A stretch of DNA of 64,000 nt from Jejubacter sp036620675 (GCA_036620675.1 JAZHEE010000009.1), one strand, 5' to 3'; numbered from the stretch's first letter, positions 15,801 through 24,341 are shown. Numbers and translations: made by a program. The notes: a model not told the origin generated them from the sequence alone.

Positions 15801-18800
15801 CCTGGCTGGACCGCAGCGCCGGTATTTACGTGCAGAACGATAAAGGCGAGCTGACGCTGAAGGCGCTGAATGACATCACCCTGACGGCCAGCGAGCTGAT
15901 TAACCGGGGCCAGGAGAGTACGACGCAGATTATCGCCGGGCGCGATCTGAATCTGGATTCGCAGGGGCTGAGTCATGCCACCGATTATACCCGTGACAGT
16001 AAGCGGTACGATCGCACGCTGACCACGCAGGAGGCGGGGAGCCGCATTGATGCAGGCGGGGTGCTTGCGATTGCCGCGGGCCGGGATATCAACGCCCGGG
16101 CGGCGGAGATAACCGCCGGGGCGGCGTTAACGGCGCAGGCCGGGCGTGATATTAATCTGACCAGCGGCGAAGCCACTTTCGATCACGAAGGGCGCAGTAA
16201 ATGGAGCAGTTCCGGTTTTCTGTCGAAGACGAAGCATGAGCTGTACGGCCACACTTCGCAGCGCGAAGCGCAGAGTACGACGGTGAGTGGCGAGCGCGTA
16301 CAGATGCAGGCGGGGCGGGATCTGACGGTGCAGGGCAGCAATGTGGTGGGCACCGGGGATGTGCGGCTGGCGGCGGGGAATAACCTGACCCTGACCACGG
16401 TGGAAGAGGCGCAGCACGATACCCTGGTGAAGCAGAAGAAGAAATCGGGGCTGATGAGCACCGGGGGTCTCGGGTTTACGGTGGGCAGCCTGAGCCAGAA
16501 GGTCAGTACTGAAAGTGACAGTAATATTCAGAAGGGCAGCACCGTTGGCAGCAGCGGCGGGAATGTGTCGCTGAGCGCCGGGAATCTGGCCACGGTTCAC
16601 GGCAGCGATGTGGTGGCGGGGCAGGATATCAGTATTACCGGTCGCGATGTGGCGATAACCGCGGCGCAGAACAGTCATACCGAGCTGACGAAGACCGAGA
16701 CGAAGAGCAGCGGGCTGACGCTGGGGCTTTCGGGTTCGGTGGGCAGCGCGCTGAATACGGCGACGCAGCAGGCGCGGGCGGCGGGTAAGGAGGATGATGG
16801 CCGGCTGGCGGCGCTGAAGGGGACCCAGGCGGCGCTGACGGGTTATCAGGCAGTGCAGGCGGGCAGGCTGGCGGCGGTGTCGGACGATAAGAAGGACGGG
16901 AATACCGTTGGTGTGATGCTGAGCTATGGCAGTCAGAAGTCGACCTCGGAGAGCCGTCTTGAGCAGAAGAGTTCGTCGGGGAGTACGCTCACTGCCGGGC
17001 GGGATATGCAGATAACCGCCACCGGCCATAATGGCAACGGCGGTGACCTGGCGGTGCAGGGCAGCCAGCTGACGGCGGGGCGCGATATGGCGCTCACGGC
17101 GAACCGGGATATCAGTCTGAGTTCGGGGCAGAACAGCGAACGGCTGAGCGGCAGCAATAAGAGCAGCGGCGGCAGCGTGGGAGTGGGTATCGCGGTGGGC
17201 TCGGGCAGCGCCGGTTTTACGGTGTCGGCGAGCGTAAACCAGAGTCAGGGGCGCGAGAAGGGCAACGGTCTGACCCATACGGAGACCACGGTGGACGCGG
17301 GTCGCCTGGTGAGTATCAGCAGCGGGCGGGATACGCTGTTGCAGGGCGCCCAGGTGAGCGGTGAGTCGATAAAGGCGGACGTGGGCCGTAACCTGACGAT
17401 GAAGAGCGAGCAGGACAGCGACCGCTATGATATGAAGCAGAGCGGCAGCAGCGCCGGCGCGAGCGTGACCTGGGGCGCGGGGGCCAGCGGCTCGGCGAGC
17501 GTGAGCGCCAGCCGTGACAAAATGCACAGCAATTTTGATTCGGTGCAGGAGCAGACGGGGCTGTTTGCGGGTAAGGGCGGCTTTGATGTGACGGTGGGCG
17601 AGCATACGCAGCTGGATGGTGCGGTGATAGCCTCGACAGCTTCTTCAGACAAAAATAAGCTGGATACCGGCACGCTGGGCTGGAGCGATATTCACAATCA
17701 GGCCGACTATCAGGTGGAGCACCAGAGCGCGGGGCTTTCCACGGGCGGTAGCGTGGGCGGTCAGTTTATTGGTAACGCGGCGAGCAGCCTGCTGGTGGGG
17801 ATGAACGGCGAGGGGCATGACAGCAGCACCACGCATGCCGCCGTCAGCGAGGGCGCGATAACCATCCGGGATAAGGAGAGTCAGCAGCAGGATATCGCCA
17901 CGCTTTCCCGGGATACCGAACATGCGGCGAACGGTCTGAGTCCGATATTTGATAAGGAGAAGGAGCAGCAGCGGCTTCAGGAAGCGCAGCTTATCGGGGA
18001 GATAGGCCGCCAGGTGGGGGATATTGCGACGACGGAAGGGCAGATAGCCGGGATGAAGGCGAAGCAGGATCCGGCGGCGCTGGCAGAGGCGAAAGCGCAA
18101 CTGGAGCGGGAAGGAAAACCGTTCAGCGATAAGGATGTGGCGGAGCGGGCCTACAACAATGTGATGCAGCAGTTCGGTACCGGAAGTGCGTTGCAGCAGG
18201 GTATTCAGGCGGCGACAGCGGCGGTGCAGGGTCTGGCGGGGGGGAATCTTGCTCAGGCCATCAGCGGCGCGTCGGCGCCGTATCTGGCGGAGCAGATACA
18301 CAAGCTTGCGCCGGACGAGGCCAGCCGTGCGATGGCGCACGCGGTGGTGGGCGCGGTGACTTCCTGGGCTGCGGGTAACAGCGCGGCGGCGGGTGCTGCC
18401 GGAGCTGTGAGCGGTGAAGTGATGGCGCAACTGGTGATGGGGCAGCTGTATCCGGGTAAGAAGGTCAGTGAACTGACGGAAACGGAGAAGCAGACCATCA
18501 GCACGCTGGGTACGCTGGCGGCAGGTCTTGCGGGTGGTCTTGCCGGAAACAGTACGGCGGATGCCGTGGCAGGGGCGCAGGCCGGGAAGAATTCGGCGGA
18601 AAATAACTATCTGAGCAATGCCCAGCAGGCTCAGAAGAAAGAAGAACTGGCAGCCTGCAAGAGCGCAGCTTGTAAAGCTCAGACGCAGGCGAAATGGACG
18701 GCGATCGACCTGGGCCAGGACGGCAGTTTTGCAGCAGGTATGGTCGCCGGGGTTCCAGCCGGGTTGTATGATGCCGTGGACAGCATTGTGAAAACGGCCA

Positions 18801-19393
18801 GCAGCCCGGTTGAAACTTACGAAGCGCTGAAATCGCTGTTTAACAGCGGTGACGTGCTCGGTAATGTCTCGGATGCAGTGAAGCAGTCCTATATTGATCG
18901 CATCGATCGAATGGAAGCGGAGTATCAGAAAGCCGGGGCCAGCGGATCGTTTAATGCGGGTGTTGAGGGCGGTAAGCTGGTCACCGATATCGCGGGGCTG
19001 CTAGCTGGCGGTGCCGGAGTTGTGAAAGGTGGTGCGGTACTGACGGAAAAGGTTGTTGCGAAAACCACTGGTATGGTGGAAACAGCATTAAAATCTTCGG
19101 TTGTTAATAAAATTCTGGAAGCAGAACGAATTGGCAGTGGGCTAAAACCAGACCCTACTCATAGAGGTGCAAGTTATTTGAGCCGTGAGCAATTGATGGA
19201 TGGGAAAGTTTTCACTATCAAAGGCGGTGATGGTATAGAAAGAAAATTACTGCAAGCTGAAGGCTTCTTTAATGATAAAAAAGGTATATTCGAATATATC
19301 TATGATAATAAAGGGAACGTAACACACCAAAGATTTATTGAAGGTGGGCGCATTACTGGCATCCCTAATCAACGATCTCCGAAGGCAAAATGA
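9821..19393 (+). CDS. cdiA: Contact-dependent growth inhibition effector CdiA (3190 residues, toxin module 1)
   Basis: I chose ATG 9821 because AGGGAG precedes it and it starts the extended signal peptide (MNKLCYRIVFNRARRMLVVV), rather than the in-frame TTG at 9779. After the signal comes the TPS secretion domain with NPAGI and CSGCGFINANRSTLTTG. Long FHA-1 repeats (NNQ.G.L..) run to about residue 1465. A non-repetitive receptor-binding region follows (about 1465-1900, 14.2-15.5 kb), then FHA-2 repeats and the pretoxin region. The usual VENN boundary motif appears as AENNYLS at about residue 2926. The last 265 residues are the delivered module: an alanine/glycine-rich cell-entry domain and a final segment of about 75 residues (ending THQRFIEGGRITGIPNQ) that is likely the toxin. 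I cannot assign its activity. The immunity gene follows one base after the stop. Confidence 0.93.
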   Translation: MNKLCYRIVFNRARRMLVVVSELARAHGGACGRGPGRRALSLCASITPLSFALWVACGLVGGAQAAGIVADKGAAGHQQPTVINSANGLPQVNIQTPNDKGLSHNKFSQFDVDKRGAILNNSSVNTKTQLAGMVAANPWLAKGGAKVILNEVNSRNPSQLNGFVEVAGKKADVIIANPAGITCSGCGFINANRSTLTTGASRIENGQLKGFDVEGGQIRVEGGGMNDQSDYTQLIARSVTVNARLQANNLQVTTGRNQTDAEGNVTRVKADDGQDKPAYALDVAALGGMYAGKIALVGTERGVGVRNAGEIGAGVGEFSLSADGQLTNSGRINSQGTMSVAATDMNNSGQLRSQGAMKLDASGALTHSGGLLSGGNAQINASRITATRESVMAAGVDEQGKASRAGRLALNAGGQVSARGKLLARDRISAGGAQLDLQGAQAQAGDIDLNAKQGDIDTRNARLAASQTLSAASHGTLNNDGGALQGARLALSSAGISNRQGSIAQTGGTTLAIDTGRLDNDSGSLTSAGGMSLRADTLSNLQGQLGAFAGDMRIAAGALNNRQGKVILQGDGALDLSATTLSGDSGTLVSDGALRIAALTLQLNNAWTQGKQVEITGDTLAHRGATLLQSGNGLARLSLSGGLDNAGGKLLSQGGLTLSGTTLNNQQGTVNSAAGPLSMTFSGEVNNAGGEIAARQASIRSAGFINRQGLLQTQETLTLTTDSQGVDNSDTLESGGIRSAGYMVIRGGAVNNNAGLVAAGTLDASVTGWDNQNGQTGADRWLRLESRTLDNRQGLFSAGSERLELAIANSVNNQQGVLQSAGALTVGGGTLDNAGGTLLAADGAATLRLTGMLNNQSGRIAARQGISLQSQTLDNRRGTLTTPGGSLTVNSTAAVNNQDGVMESSLNLALTAESLDNGGGRLLAAGGDAALQLSGALNNASGRLSAGKGLTVDSGALNNRAGLISGENLDFRTAALDNSAGLIQANRTLNLDTGVSALNNADTNGSSTGLRAGESLTLRSGEVDNHNGLIAAASLDARAHGWNNRQGQINSLDNLHLEGQSLDNTGGQLQAAGSMDVALNGGQLINQQGVMLANKTLSLVSGGLNNQSGTLQGNQTLALRATQVDNRSGNLLSGGSLTLNAASLDNRLGRLFALSRGEAVLSGNLNNQQGFIKANDALTLNAAAIDNQQTRSQGKGIEAGSLTLKAATLNNQNGALRAAMRLAADIQAVLNNRSGLISSQQSLELKGAQLALQNQGGDLASQDSATIQADSVTGVGHIAAQRALTLTTNRALVQDGSLASNGDITLNARGGLTNRGEITALGLLALTAPRLENTADGEINGNQTRIRVDELLNTGLLDGGENWITAGQLHNTGTGRIYGDRLLIDARSLVNDKDATSGKAAVIAGRQQVTIAAGTLENRDRAMIYSDGDMAIGGALSSDGVLSGLAAKVQNLSADIEAMGALSLSATQIENRDLHLLLSDEPVLVWVSDEVDEFQYCEGDGDGACFGGDGKRYTLAPGWEGRYRYAINADGSKNPDVYLKKESGNSKRIRFYINGVGITKHYYEYKYKTYVYETQVVSSDAAVLRSGKDMRLTGNTLTNQDSKIVAGGTLAVQVANLDNRETQGVRRTEEVGDAISYYKGGGDWKTRERWDAYDGNNRQEALGMGLMTIQQQAGRGAGQSVAGRDQNGARVDADAVTNGVAPGGQASGSGTVSINGASVSGTGELQEPRPGGITDIPIDLPGTDSELVARSVAPDTQLPDNSLFVVHPGSDSRWLVETDSRFTDGKKWLSSQDIWGDQLHKRLGDGYYEQRLVRDQLMQATGSRFLPGMNDDNEQYKWLLNNGKAFAEKYGLTPGVALSPEQMALLTSDMVWMVNQTVRLPDGSQEVVSVPQLYVRVKAGDLSGGGALLSGDRVQLVSRGDVTNSGTISGREMTQISADNLTNQGFVQGRSVTVLANNDIINSGGTLVAGDSLTLQAGHDIISRTEGGSAGTEAWLDRSAGIYVQNDKGELTLKALNDITLTASELINRGQESTTQIIAGRDLNLDSQGLSHATDYTRDSKRYDRTLTTQEAGSRIDAGGVLAIAAGRDINARAAEITAGAALTAQAGRDINLTSGEATFDHEGRSKWSSSGFLSKTKHELYGHTSQREAQSTTVSGERVQMQAGRDLTVQGSNVVGTGDVRLAAGNNLTLTTVEEAQHDTLVKQKKKSGLMSTGGLGFTVGSLSQKVSTESDSNIQKGSTVGSSGGNVSLSAGNLATVHGSDVVAGQDISITGRDVAITAAQNSHTELTKTETKSSGLTLGLSGSVGSALNTATQQARAAGKEDDGRLAALKGTQAALTGYQAVQAGRLAAVSDDKKDGNTVGVMLSYGSQKSTSESRLEQKSSSGSTLTAGRDMQITATGHNGNGGDLAVQGSQLTAGRDMALTANRDISLSSGQNSERLSGSNKSSGGSVGVGIAVGSGSAGFTVSASVNQSQGREKGNGLTHTETTVDAGRLVSISSGRDTLLQGAQVSGESIKADVGRNLTMKSEQDSDRYDMKQSGSSAGASVTWGAGASGSASVSASRDKMHSNFDSVQEQTGLFAGKGGFDVTVGEHTQLDGAVIASTASSDKNKLDTGTLGWSDIHNQADYQVEHQSAGLSTGGSVGGQFIGNAASSLLVGMNGEGHDSSTTHAAVSEGAITIRDKESQQQDIATLSRDTEHAANGLSPIFDKEKEQQRLQEAQLIGEIGRQVGDIATTEGQIAGMKAKQDPAALAEAKAQLEREGKPFSDKDVAERAYNNVMQQFGTGSALQQGIQAATAAVQGLAGGNLAQAISGASAPYLAEQIHKLAPDEASRAMAHAVVGAVTSWAAGNSAAAGAAGAVSGEVMAQLVMGQLYPGKKVSELTETEKQTISTLGTLAAGLAGGLAGNSTADAVAGAQAGKNSAENNYLSNAQQAQKKEELAACKSAACKAQTQAKWTAIDLGQDGSFAAGMVAGVPAGLYDAVDSIVKTASSPVETYEALKSLFNSGDVLGNVSDAVKQSYIDRIDRMEAEYQKAGASGSFNAGVEGGKLVTDIAGLLAGGAGVVKGGAVLTEKVVAKTTGMVETALKSSVVNKILEAERIGSGLKPDPTHRGASYLSREQLMDGKVFTIKGGDGIERKLLQAEGFFNDKKGIFEYIYDNKGNVTHQRFIEGGRITGIPNQRSPKAK

Positions 19394-19394
19394 C

Positions 19395-19904
19395 ATGAAT
19401 TTATATCCAATACCTTTTAATTTTATTGATAAGAATATTTATCTTTCATGGTGTGATGTAAAGTGGGGTTATGAGAATAATTTCATAACATCAGAAGTGC
19501 CAATAAAAAAAGCAGAAAATAATGTCTTGACAGGAAGTTATACTAATTCTGAGCTTGAATTGTCATTCATTATATCTAGTGAAGCAAATCACGTGGCTCC
19601 TTTGTTAAAGGAGCTGTGTTCAGAAAGTGAGCAGAAAGATGAACTGATAATCAAAGGAAAATGGTTGTTTATTGTTCTGAGTTGGTTGTGGCATAACCGT
19701 GATAAATTTGAAGATCCGTTAGCTGAAGTTGAGATTATTTATGCTGATTTTGATTATCCATCAGAGATAGAAAGTTTTATTAAATACATGCCTCCTTCTG
19801 ATGGGTATGATCCATCAATACACTCTCAAGTGGAAAATGTTAATCATTTAATGGATAAGTGGAAAAGTTATTTGGAAAGAGGAGCTGCTATATTTAAAAG
19901 CTAG
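19395..19904 (+). CDS. cdiI: CDI immunity protein, DUF2247 family
   Basis: The 169-residue protein begins MNLYPIPFNFIDKN. Its ATG lies one base after the cdiA TGA, so translation is probably coupled. The opening segment (FIDKNIYLSWCDVKWGYENN) and the tryptophan-rich centre (KGKWLFIVLSWLW) match my memory of the DUF2247 family. Position and AT-rich composition, unlike cdiA, are typical of immunity genes. It should bind and neutralise the toxin domain of the preceding cdiA in the cytoplasm. A longer frame starting at 19338 overlaps cdiA and lacks a ribosome site. The immunity role rests on position, and the family call is moderately sure. Confidence 0.8.
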   Translation: MNLYPIPFNFIDKNIYLSWCDVKWGYENNFITSEVPIKKAENNVLTGSYTNSELELSFIISSEANHVAPLLKELCSESEQKDELIIKGKWLFIVLSWLWHNRDKFEDPLAEVEIIYADFDYPSEIESFIKYMPPSDGYDPSIHSQVENVNHLMDKWKSYLERGAAIFKS

Positions 19905-19907
19905 ATA

Positions 19908-19938
19908 AATCCCGGCCTCAATACCGGGATTGTTTTTT
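19908..19938 (+). terminator. Rho-independent terminator of cdiBAI
   Basis: AATCCCGG (19908-19915) pairs with CCGGGATT (19924-19931), and a run of six T follows. It lies four bases after the cdiI stop codon. On the other strand it may also serve symE, which converges on it. Confidence 0.85.
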
Positions 19939-19947
19939 ATCAGTCAG

Positions 19948-20352
19948 TTACCGCTTCCTGGATGCTGTTATCCCCTCAATAAAACCGGCCACCTGTTGCT
20001 GTTTACGGGGGGAAAACTTACAGACCCGCTTCAGCGTCTGCATAATCTCCGGCACTGGCGCCGGTGCCGGTTGTGCTGTCAGTACCAGGCAGCCATTCAT
20101 CACCCGCACCTGAAGCAGCGTTCCGGTTTCAAAACCTGCCTCTTTAAGCCAGTGACCCTTAAGGGTTATCTGCGGCAGGGGATCGGGCTGGCCGCCGTTG
20201 GGGCGGTAGCCAACGGTACACTGACGCAGTTGTGTCCGGGGTGTGACGGGCTCTGATTTACCGTTTTCGTGACCTGTGCTGGTATATTCATTTTTCTGGT
20301 TACGTTGTGTTTTGGAAATAACCGTCTGTGGCTTATGATGTGTATCAGCCAT
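19948..20352 (-). CDS. symE: SymE family toxin
   Basis: The 134-residue protein carries the SymE domain at about residues 60-98 (LKGHWLKEAGFETG, VRVMNGCLVLTAQ), an AbrB/MazE-like fold. In E. coli SymE is an SOS-induced toxin, reported to degrade RNA or condense the nucleoid, whose synthesis is repressed by the cis-antisense RNA SymR over its 5' end. An AGGTAG ribosome site precedes ATG 20352. The gene is antisense to the CDI operon and ends against its terminator. symE homologues often neighbour cdi and rhs loci in enterics. I saw no clear LexA box. A SymR-like RNA would lie opposite about 20300-20360 but is not demonstrated. Confidence 0.85.
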   Translation of the reverse strand: MADTHHKPQTVISKTQRNQKNEYTSTGHENGKSEPVTPRTQLRQCTVGYRPNGGQPDPLPQITLKGHWLKEAGFETGTLLQVRVMNGCLVLTAQPAPAPVPEIMQTLKRVCKFSPRKQQQVAGFIEGITASRKR

Positions 20353-20908
20353 AATAACTACCTCCGATAGTTGTTGTGGTCAGCGGCCTGTCAGTGTTTG
20401 CAGCACTGGCGGGCCGCGTCTGTATTAATAAGTGAGCTTCTCTGCTGTCTTCCTTCGTTAATAAATTATGCGCTGTCGTTATTTTAACCTGTAATAAAAT
20501 ACAGTGGTGTGATGTTTTTCTTTTTTCTGAATCTGGTTCGCAATATTTAAATGGATTTTCAGTGTTGTTCCATTCTCGGAATGATATTTCATGGTGGGTG
20601 TAATTTTCAGGGGGAATATGTTCTCACGGTGAATATTCCGTTCACTTTGCGTTTCTTTTTCATATGCCAGTTCCGGCACCGGTGAACGGGTAAGGAGGCT
20701 CAAACGCCGCCTCCTTACGACCTGGCTTTCCGGCGTGAAAATCGCCCTTCGGGTACCCTCCGCTAATTCCCGGCAGCCGGACGGGTCGGGCGTGACGGCA
20801 CGTCCGTGTGCCGCACGCCCTCAGCCCGACGTCCTGTCGGGCTGACCCTGGCAGCCGTGAACGCTCCGGCGATTTCCAGGCCGGGATGGGTGCCTTCGTG
20901 CCAGTAGT
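20353..20908. repeat. CDI-array spacer, copy 1, with consecutive hairpins
   Basis: This stretch is repeated with high identity at 24520-25080, upstream of the truncated symE. It holds three inverted repeats: GTAAGGAGGC/GCCTCCTTAC (20690-20718), a 13-bp stem with one bulged A (20788-20820), and CAGCCCGAC/GTCGGGCTG (20822-20844). The stems are identical in the other copy while loop bases differ. The left part contains the symE promoter region. A minus-strand frame (20479-20703) is shared by both copies but lacks a convincing start. Such spacers probably act as homology for module exchange. Confidence 0.8.
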
Positions 20909-23900
20909 ACCGTTGGCAGCAGCGGCGGGAATGTGTCGCTGAGCGCCGGGAATCTGGCCACGGTTCACGGCAGCGATGTGGTGGCGGGGCAGGATATCAG
21001 TATTACCGGTCGCGATGTGGCGATAACCGCGGCGCAGAACAGTCATACCGAGCTGACGAAGACCGAGACGAAGAGCAGCGGGCTGACGCTGGGGCTTTCG
21101 GGTTCGGTGGGCAGCGCGCTGAATACGGCGACGCAGCAGGCGCGGGCGGCGGGTAAGGAGGATGATGGCCGGCTGGCGGCGCTGAAGGGGACCCAGGCAG
21201 CGCTGACGGGTTATCAGGCAGTGCAGGCGGGCAGGCTGGCGGCGGTGTCGGACGATAAGAAGGACGGGAATACCGTTGGTGTGATGCTGAGCTACGGCAG
21301 TCAGAAGTCGACCTCGGAGAGCCGTCTTGAGCAGCGTACGTCCTCCGGAAGCACCTTAACGGCGGGCAGGGATATGACCATCCGGGCCACGGGAGACGCC
21401 AGCGGTCAGGGCGGCGACCTGGCGGTGCAGGGCAGCCAGCTGACGGCGGGGCGCGATATGGCGCTCACGGCGAACCGGGATATCAGTCTGAGTTCGGGGC
21501 AGAACAGCGAACGGCTGAGCGGCAGCAATAAGAGCAGCGGCGGCAGCGTGGGAGTGGGTATCGCGGTGGGCTCGGGCAGCGCCGGTTTTACGGTGTCGGC
21601 GAGCGTAAACCAGAGTCAGGGTCGCGAGAAGGGCAACGGTCTGACCCATACGGAGACCACGGTGGACGCGGGTCGCCTGGTGAGTATCAGCAGCGGGCGG
21701 GATACGCTGTTGCAGGGCGCCCAGGTGAGCGGTGAGTCGATAAAGGCGGACGTGGGCCGTAACCTGACGATGAAGAGCGAGCAGGACAGCGACCGCTATG
21801 ATATGAAGCAGAGCGGCAGCAGCGCCGGCGCGAGCGTGACCTGGGGCGCGGGGGCCAGCGGCTCGGCGAGCGTGAGCGCGAGCCGTGACAAAATGCACAG
21901 CAATTTTGATTCGGTGCAGGAGCAGACGGGGCTGTTTGCGGGTAAGGGCGGCTTCGATGTGACGGTGGGCGAGCATACGCAGCTGGATGGCGCTGTGATA
22001 GCCTCGACGGCATCCCCGGACAAAAATAAGCTGGATACCGGCACGCTGGGCTGGAGCGATATTCACAATCAGGCTGACTATAAGGTGGAGCACCAGAGCG
22101 CGGGGCTTTCCACGGGCGGTAGCGTGGGCGGTCAGTTTATTGGTAACGCGGCGAGCAGCCTGCTGGTGGGGATGAACGGCGAGGGGCATGACAGCAGCAC
22201 CACGCATGCCGCCGTCAGCGAGGGCACCATCACTATCCGGGATAAGGATAAGCAGACTCAGGATGTGGCAGAGCTTTCCCGGGATACTGAACATGCGGCG
22301 AACGGTCTGAGTCCGATATTTGATAAGGAGAAGGAGCAGCAGCGGCTTCAGGAAGCGCAGCTTATCGGGGAGATAGGCCGCCAGGTGGGGGATATTGCGA
22401 CGACGGAAGGGCAGATAGCCGGATGAAGGCGAAGCAGGATCCGGCGGCGCTGGCAGAGGCGAAAGCGCAACTGGAGCGGGAAGGAAAACCGTTCAGCGAT
22501 AAGGATGTGGCGGAGCGGGCCTACAACAATGTGATGCAGTAGTTCGGTACCGGAAGTGCGTTGCAGCAGGGTATTCAGGCGGCGACGGCGGCGGTGCAGG
22601 GTCTGGCGGGGGGGCAATCTTGCTCAGGCTATCAGCGGTGCGTCGGCGCCGTATCTGGCGGAGCAGATACACAAGCTTGCGCCGGACGAGGCCAGCCGTG
22701 CGATGGCGCACGCGGTGGTGGGCGCGGTGACTTCCTGGGCTGCGGGTAACAGCGCGGCGGCGGGTGCCGCCGGAGCGGTGAGCGGTGAAGTAATGGCGCA
22801 ACTGGTGATGGGGCAGCTGTATCCGGGTAAGAAGGTCAGTGAACTGACAGAAACGGAGAAGCAGACCATCAGTACGCTGGGTACGCTGGCGGCAGGTCTT
22901 GCGGGTGGTCTTGCCGGAAACAGTACGGCGGATGCGGTGGCAGGGGCGCAGGCCGGGAAGAATTCGGCGGAAAATAACTATCTGAGCGTGTCAGAGAAAA
23001 CAGAACTTGAGATAGCGAAGCAGAAGCTCCAGAACAGCAAAGACCCGGCAGAGCGAGAGAAAGCGCAGCAGAAAATCAATGAACTGCGCGAAAAGGATAT
23101 CGCCAGTGACAAGGAAGTGATTGATGCGTGTAGCAATGGCAATGCAGGGAGTGCGGCGTGTGCGAGTGCAAGACTGAAAGTTATTGAAGCTAAAGAAGGG
23201 TATGAGGGCCTCGGTAACTACAACTCGAAAGCCAGCCAGCAGTATGCGGATGCTTACGGGCAGATAGTGAACCTGCTGAATATCACCAGCGTTGATGCAC
23301 AGAATCAGCAGCAGGTGAAGGATGCGATGGTGAACTATGCCATGGTGCAGCTTGGGGTTGATAAGGCGACGGCTGAGAACTATGTCGAGACCTATGATGG
23401 GATGAAGACGGTTTCGGCATCAATGACGCCCGTGTTGGGCGCTGCAGTTGTTGGTAAACTCAGCTCGCTGGCTGAAAAAATTGTTGTTTATCCATCAGGA
23501 ATTAATTTCAGAGTTGATCAACCCAAGCATCTGGCAACCGTAGATGGTTTTACTCAGAAAAATGGGATTTCGGGTGGTCATAACGCCAATGCGTTTTATG
23601 ATGCAGCTAAAGAGTACAATGTGAAGATAGTCAGTGAAACCCCGACAGGAGTGAAGGGTATCACTGAGGTGAAATATCTGGTTCCAACCAAGAATCGGGA
23701 TGGAAGCCTTACGGGGGAATATAAAACTACTGTTGAGACTAAGACTATCTATGATCCTAATGTATTCACCGACCAGAAAATCTTAGAGCTTGGGCAACAG
23801 GCCGCTGCTAAGGGATTCAATGAGGCAATGTCGAGTAAGAGTGGTCAGGCAAATGTAACCGTGGATGGTGTTAATTTTAGAATTTATGTAGATAAAACGA

Positions 23901-23932
23901 CTGGAACAGTTCGTAACTTCCATCCTAATTGA
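20909..23932 (+). pseudogene. Orphan cdiA-CT module 2 with EndoU-type nuclease domain (disrupted)
   Basis: From 20909 the sequence repeats cdiA from 16541 onward nearly base for base, so it is the 3' part of a cdiA with no signal peptide or secretion domain. Three lesions break the pretoxin region: loss of one G near 22424 leading to TGA, a CAG-to-TAG change at 22538-22540, and an extra C near 22615 that restores frame. After the shared AENNYLS the sequence is new. The last 150 residues contain HLATVDGFTQK, ISGGHNANAF and TGTVRNFHPN, matching the bacterial EndoU ribonuclease family found in CdiA toxins such as that of E. coli STECO31, which cuts tRNA. The intact frame from 22556 still encodes the whole toxin. 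It probably acts as a silent donor cassette. Confidence 0.85.
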
Positions 23933-23940
23933 GGTGACTC

Positions 23941-24306
23941 ATGATAAAAGAATTATTTACTCAACAAGATGTAGATGGTGGACTCAATTTAATTGCTGCG
24001 TCCTATTTTGACAGAATGTACGAGGATGGTGATTTTATTGAAGCTCTTGAATTGTTTTCTAGTGGCGGCTCTTTAAATAAAGATGGTGCTTACTGTAACT
24101 TTCCCGACATGAACAGCTACGATGAAAGCGAACATTTCGAGGGGGTGGAGTTTGCTGTAGGTTACCCTCCTTCTGAAGCGGAAACCGTCATTGTCAGTGA
24201 AGAAACCTGTTATCACTATGTCCGACTAGCCTGTGAAAGATATCTGAAGCTTCACCCGGAAGATACAGAAAAAGTAAATAGTTTACTGTCAAAACTTCCT
24301 TCTTGA
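23941..24306 (+). CDS. cdiI: CDI immunity protein for the EndoU-type toxin
   Basis: A 121-residue acidic protein (MIKELFTQQDVDGG start) beginning 8 bases after the orphan cdiA-CT stop, with GAGGTGA as ribosome site. Its position and the F.ALELFSSGGSLNKDG segment fit the family annotated as ribonuclease toxin immunity protein CdiI, which pairs with EndoU-type CdiA-CT. It should bind the nuclease domain and protect kin cells. Keeping it intact while the upstream module has decayed makes sense if neighbours still deliver this toxin. A terminator follows directly. Confidence 0.8.
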   Translation: MIKELFTQQDVDGGLNLIAASYFDRMYEDGDFIEALELFSSGGSLNKDGAYCNFPDMNSYDESEHFEGVEFAVGYPPSEAETVIVSEETCYHYVRLACERYLKLHPEDTEKVNSLLSKLPS

Positions 24307-24307
24307 T

Positions 24308-24341
24308 AAAAAGATCCCGGTCATTAAGCCGGGATCTTTTT
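24308..24341. terminator. Bidirectional rho-independent terminator
   Basis: AAAAAGATCCCGG pairs with CCGGGATCTTTTT around an 8-base loop. It ends the orphan immunity gene on the plus strand and meets the truncated symE on the minus strand. It is of the same design as the terminator at 19908-19938. Confidence 0.88.

Noticed and set aside
16127..17605. A 492-codon open frame on the minus strand inside cdiA, rich in His, Arg and Ala.
   Set aside because: It is the shadow of repetitive, GC-rich cdiA codons. It has no ribosome site, and its amino acid make-up is not protein-like. The same shadow recurs at 21356-22294 opposite the duplicated cdiA.
20479..20703. A 74-codon minus-strand frame also present at 24678-24902.
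   Set aside because: Both copies lie in the duplicated spacer, so the shared frame is explained by common descent. The start has no ribosome site, and the frame crosses into the hairpin in the second copy.
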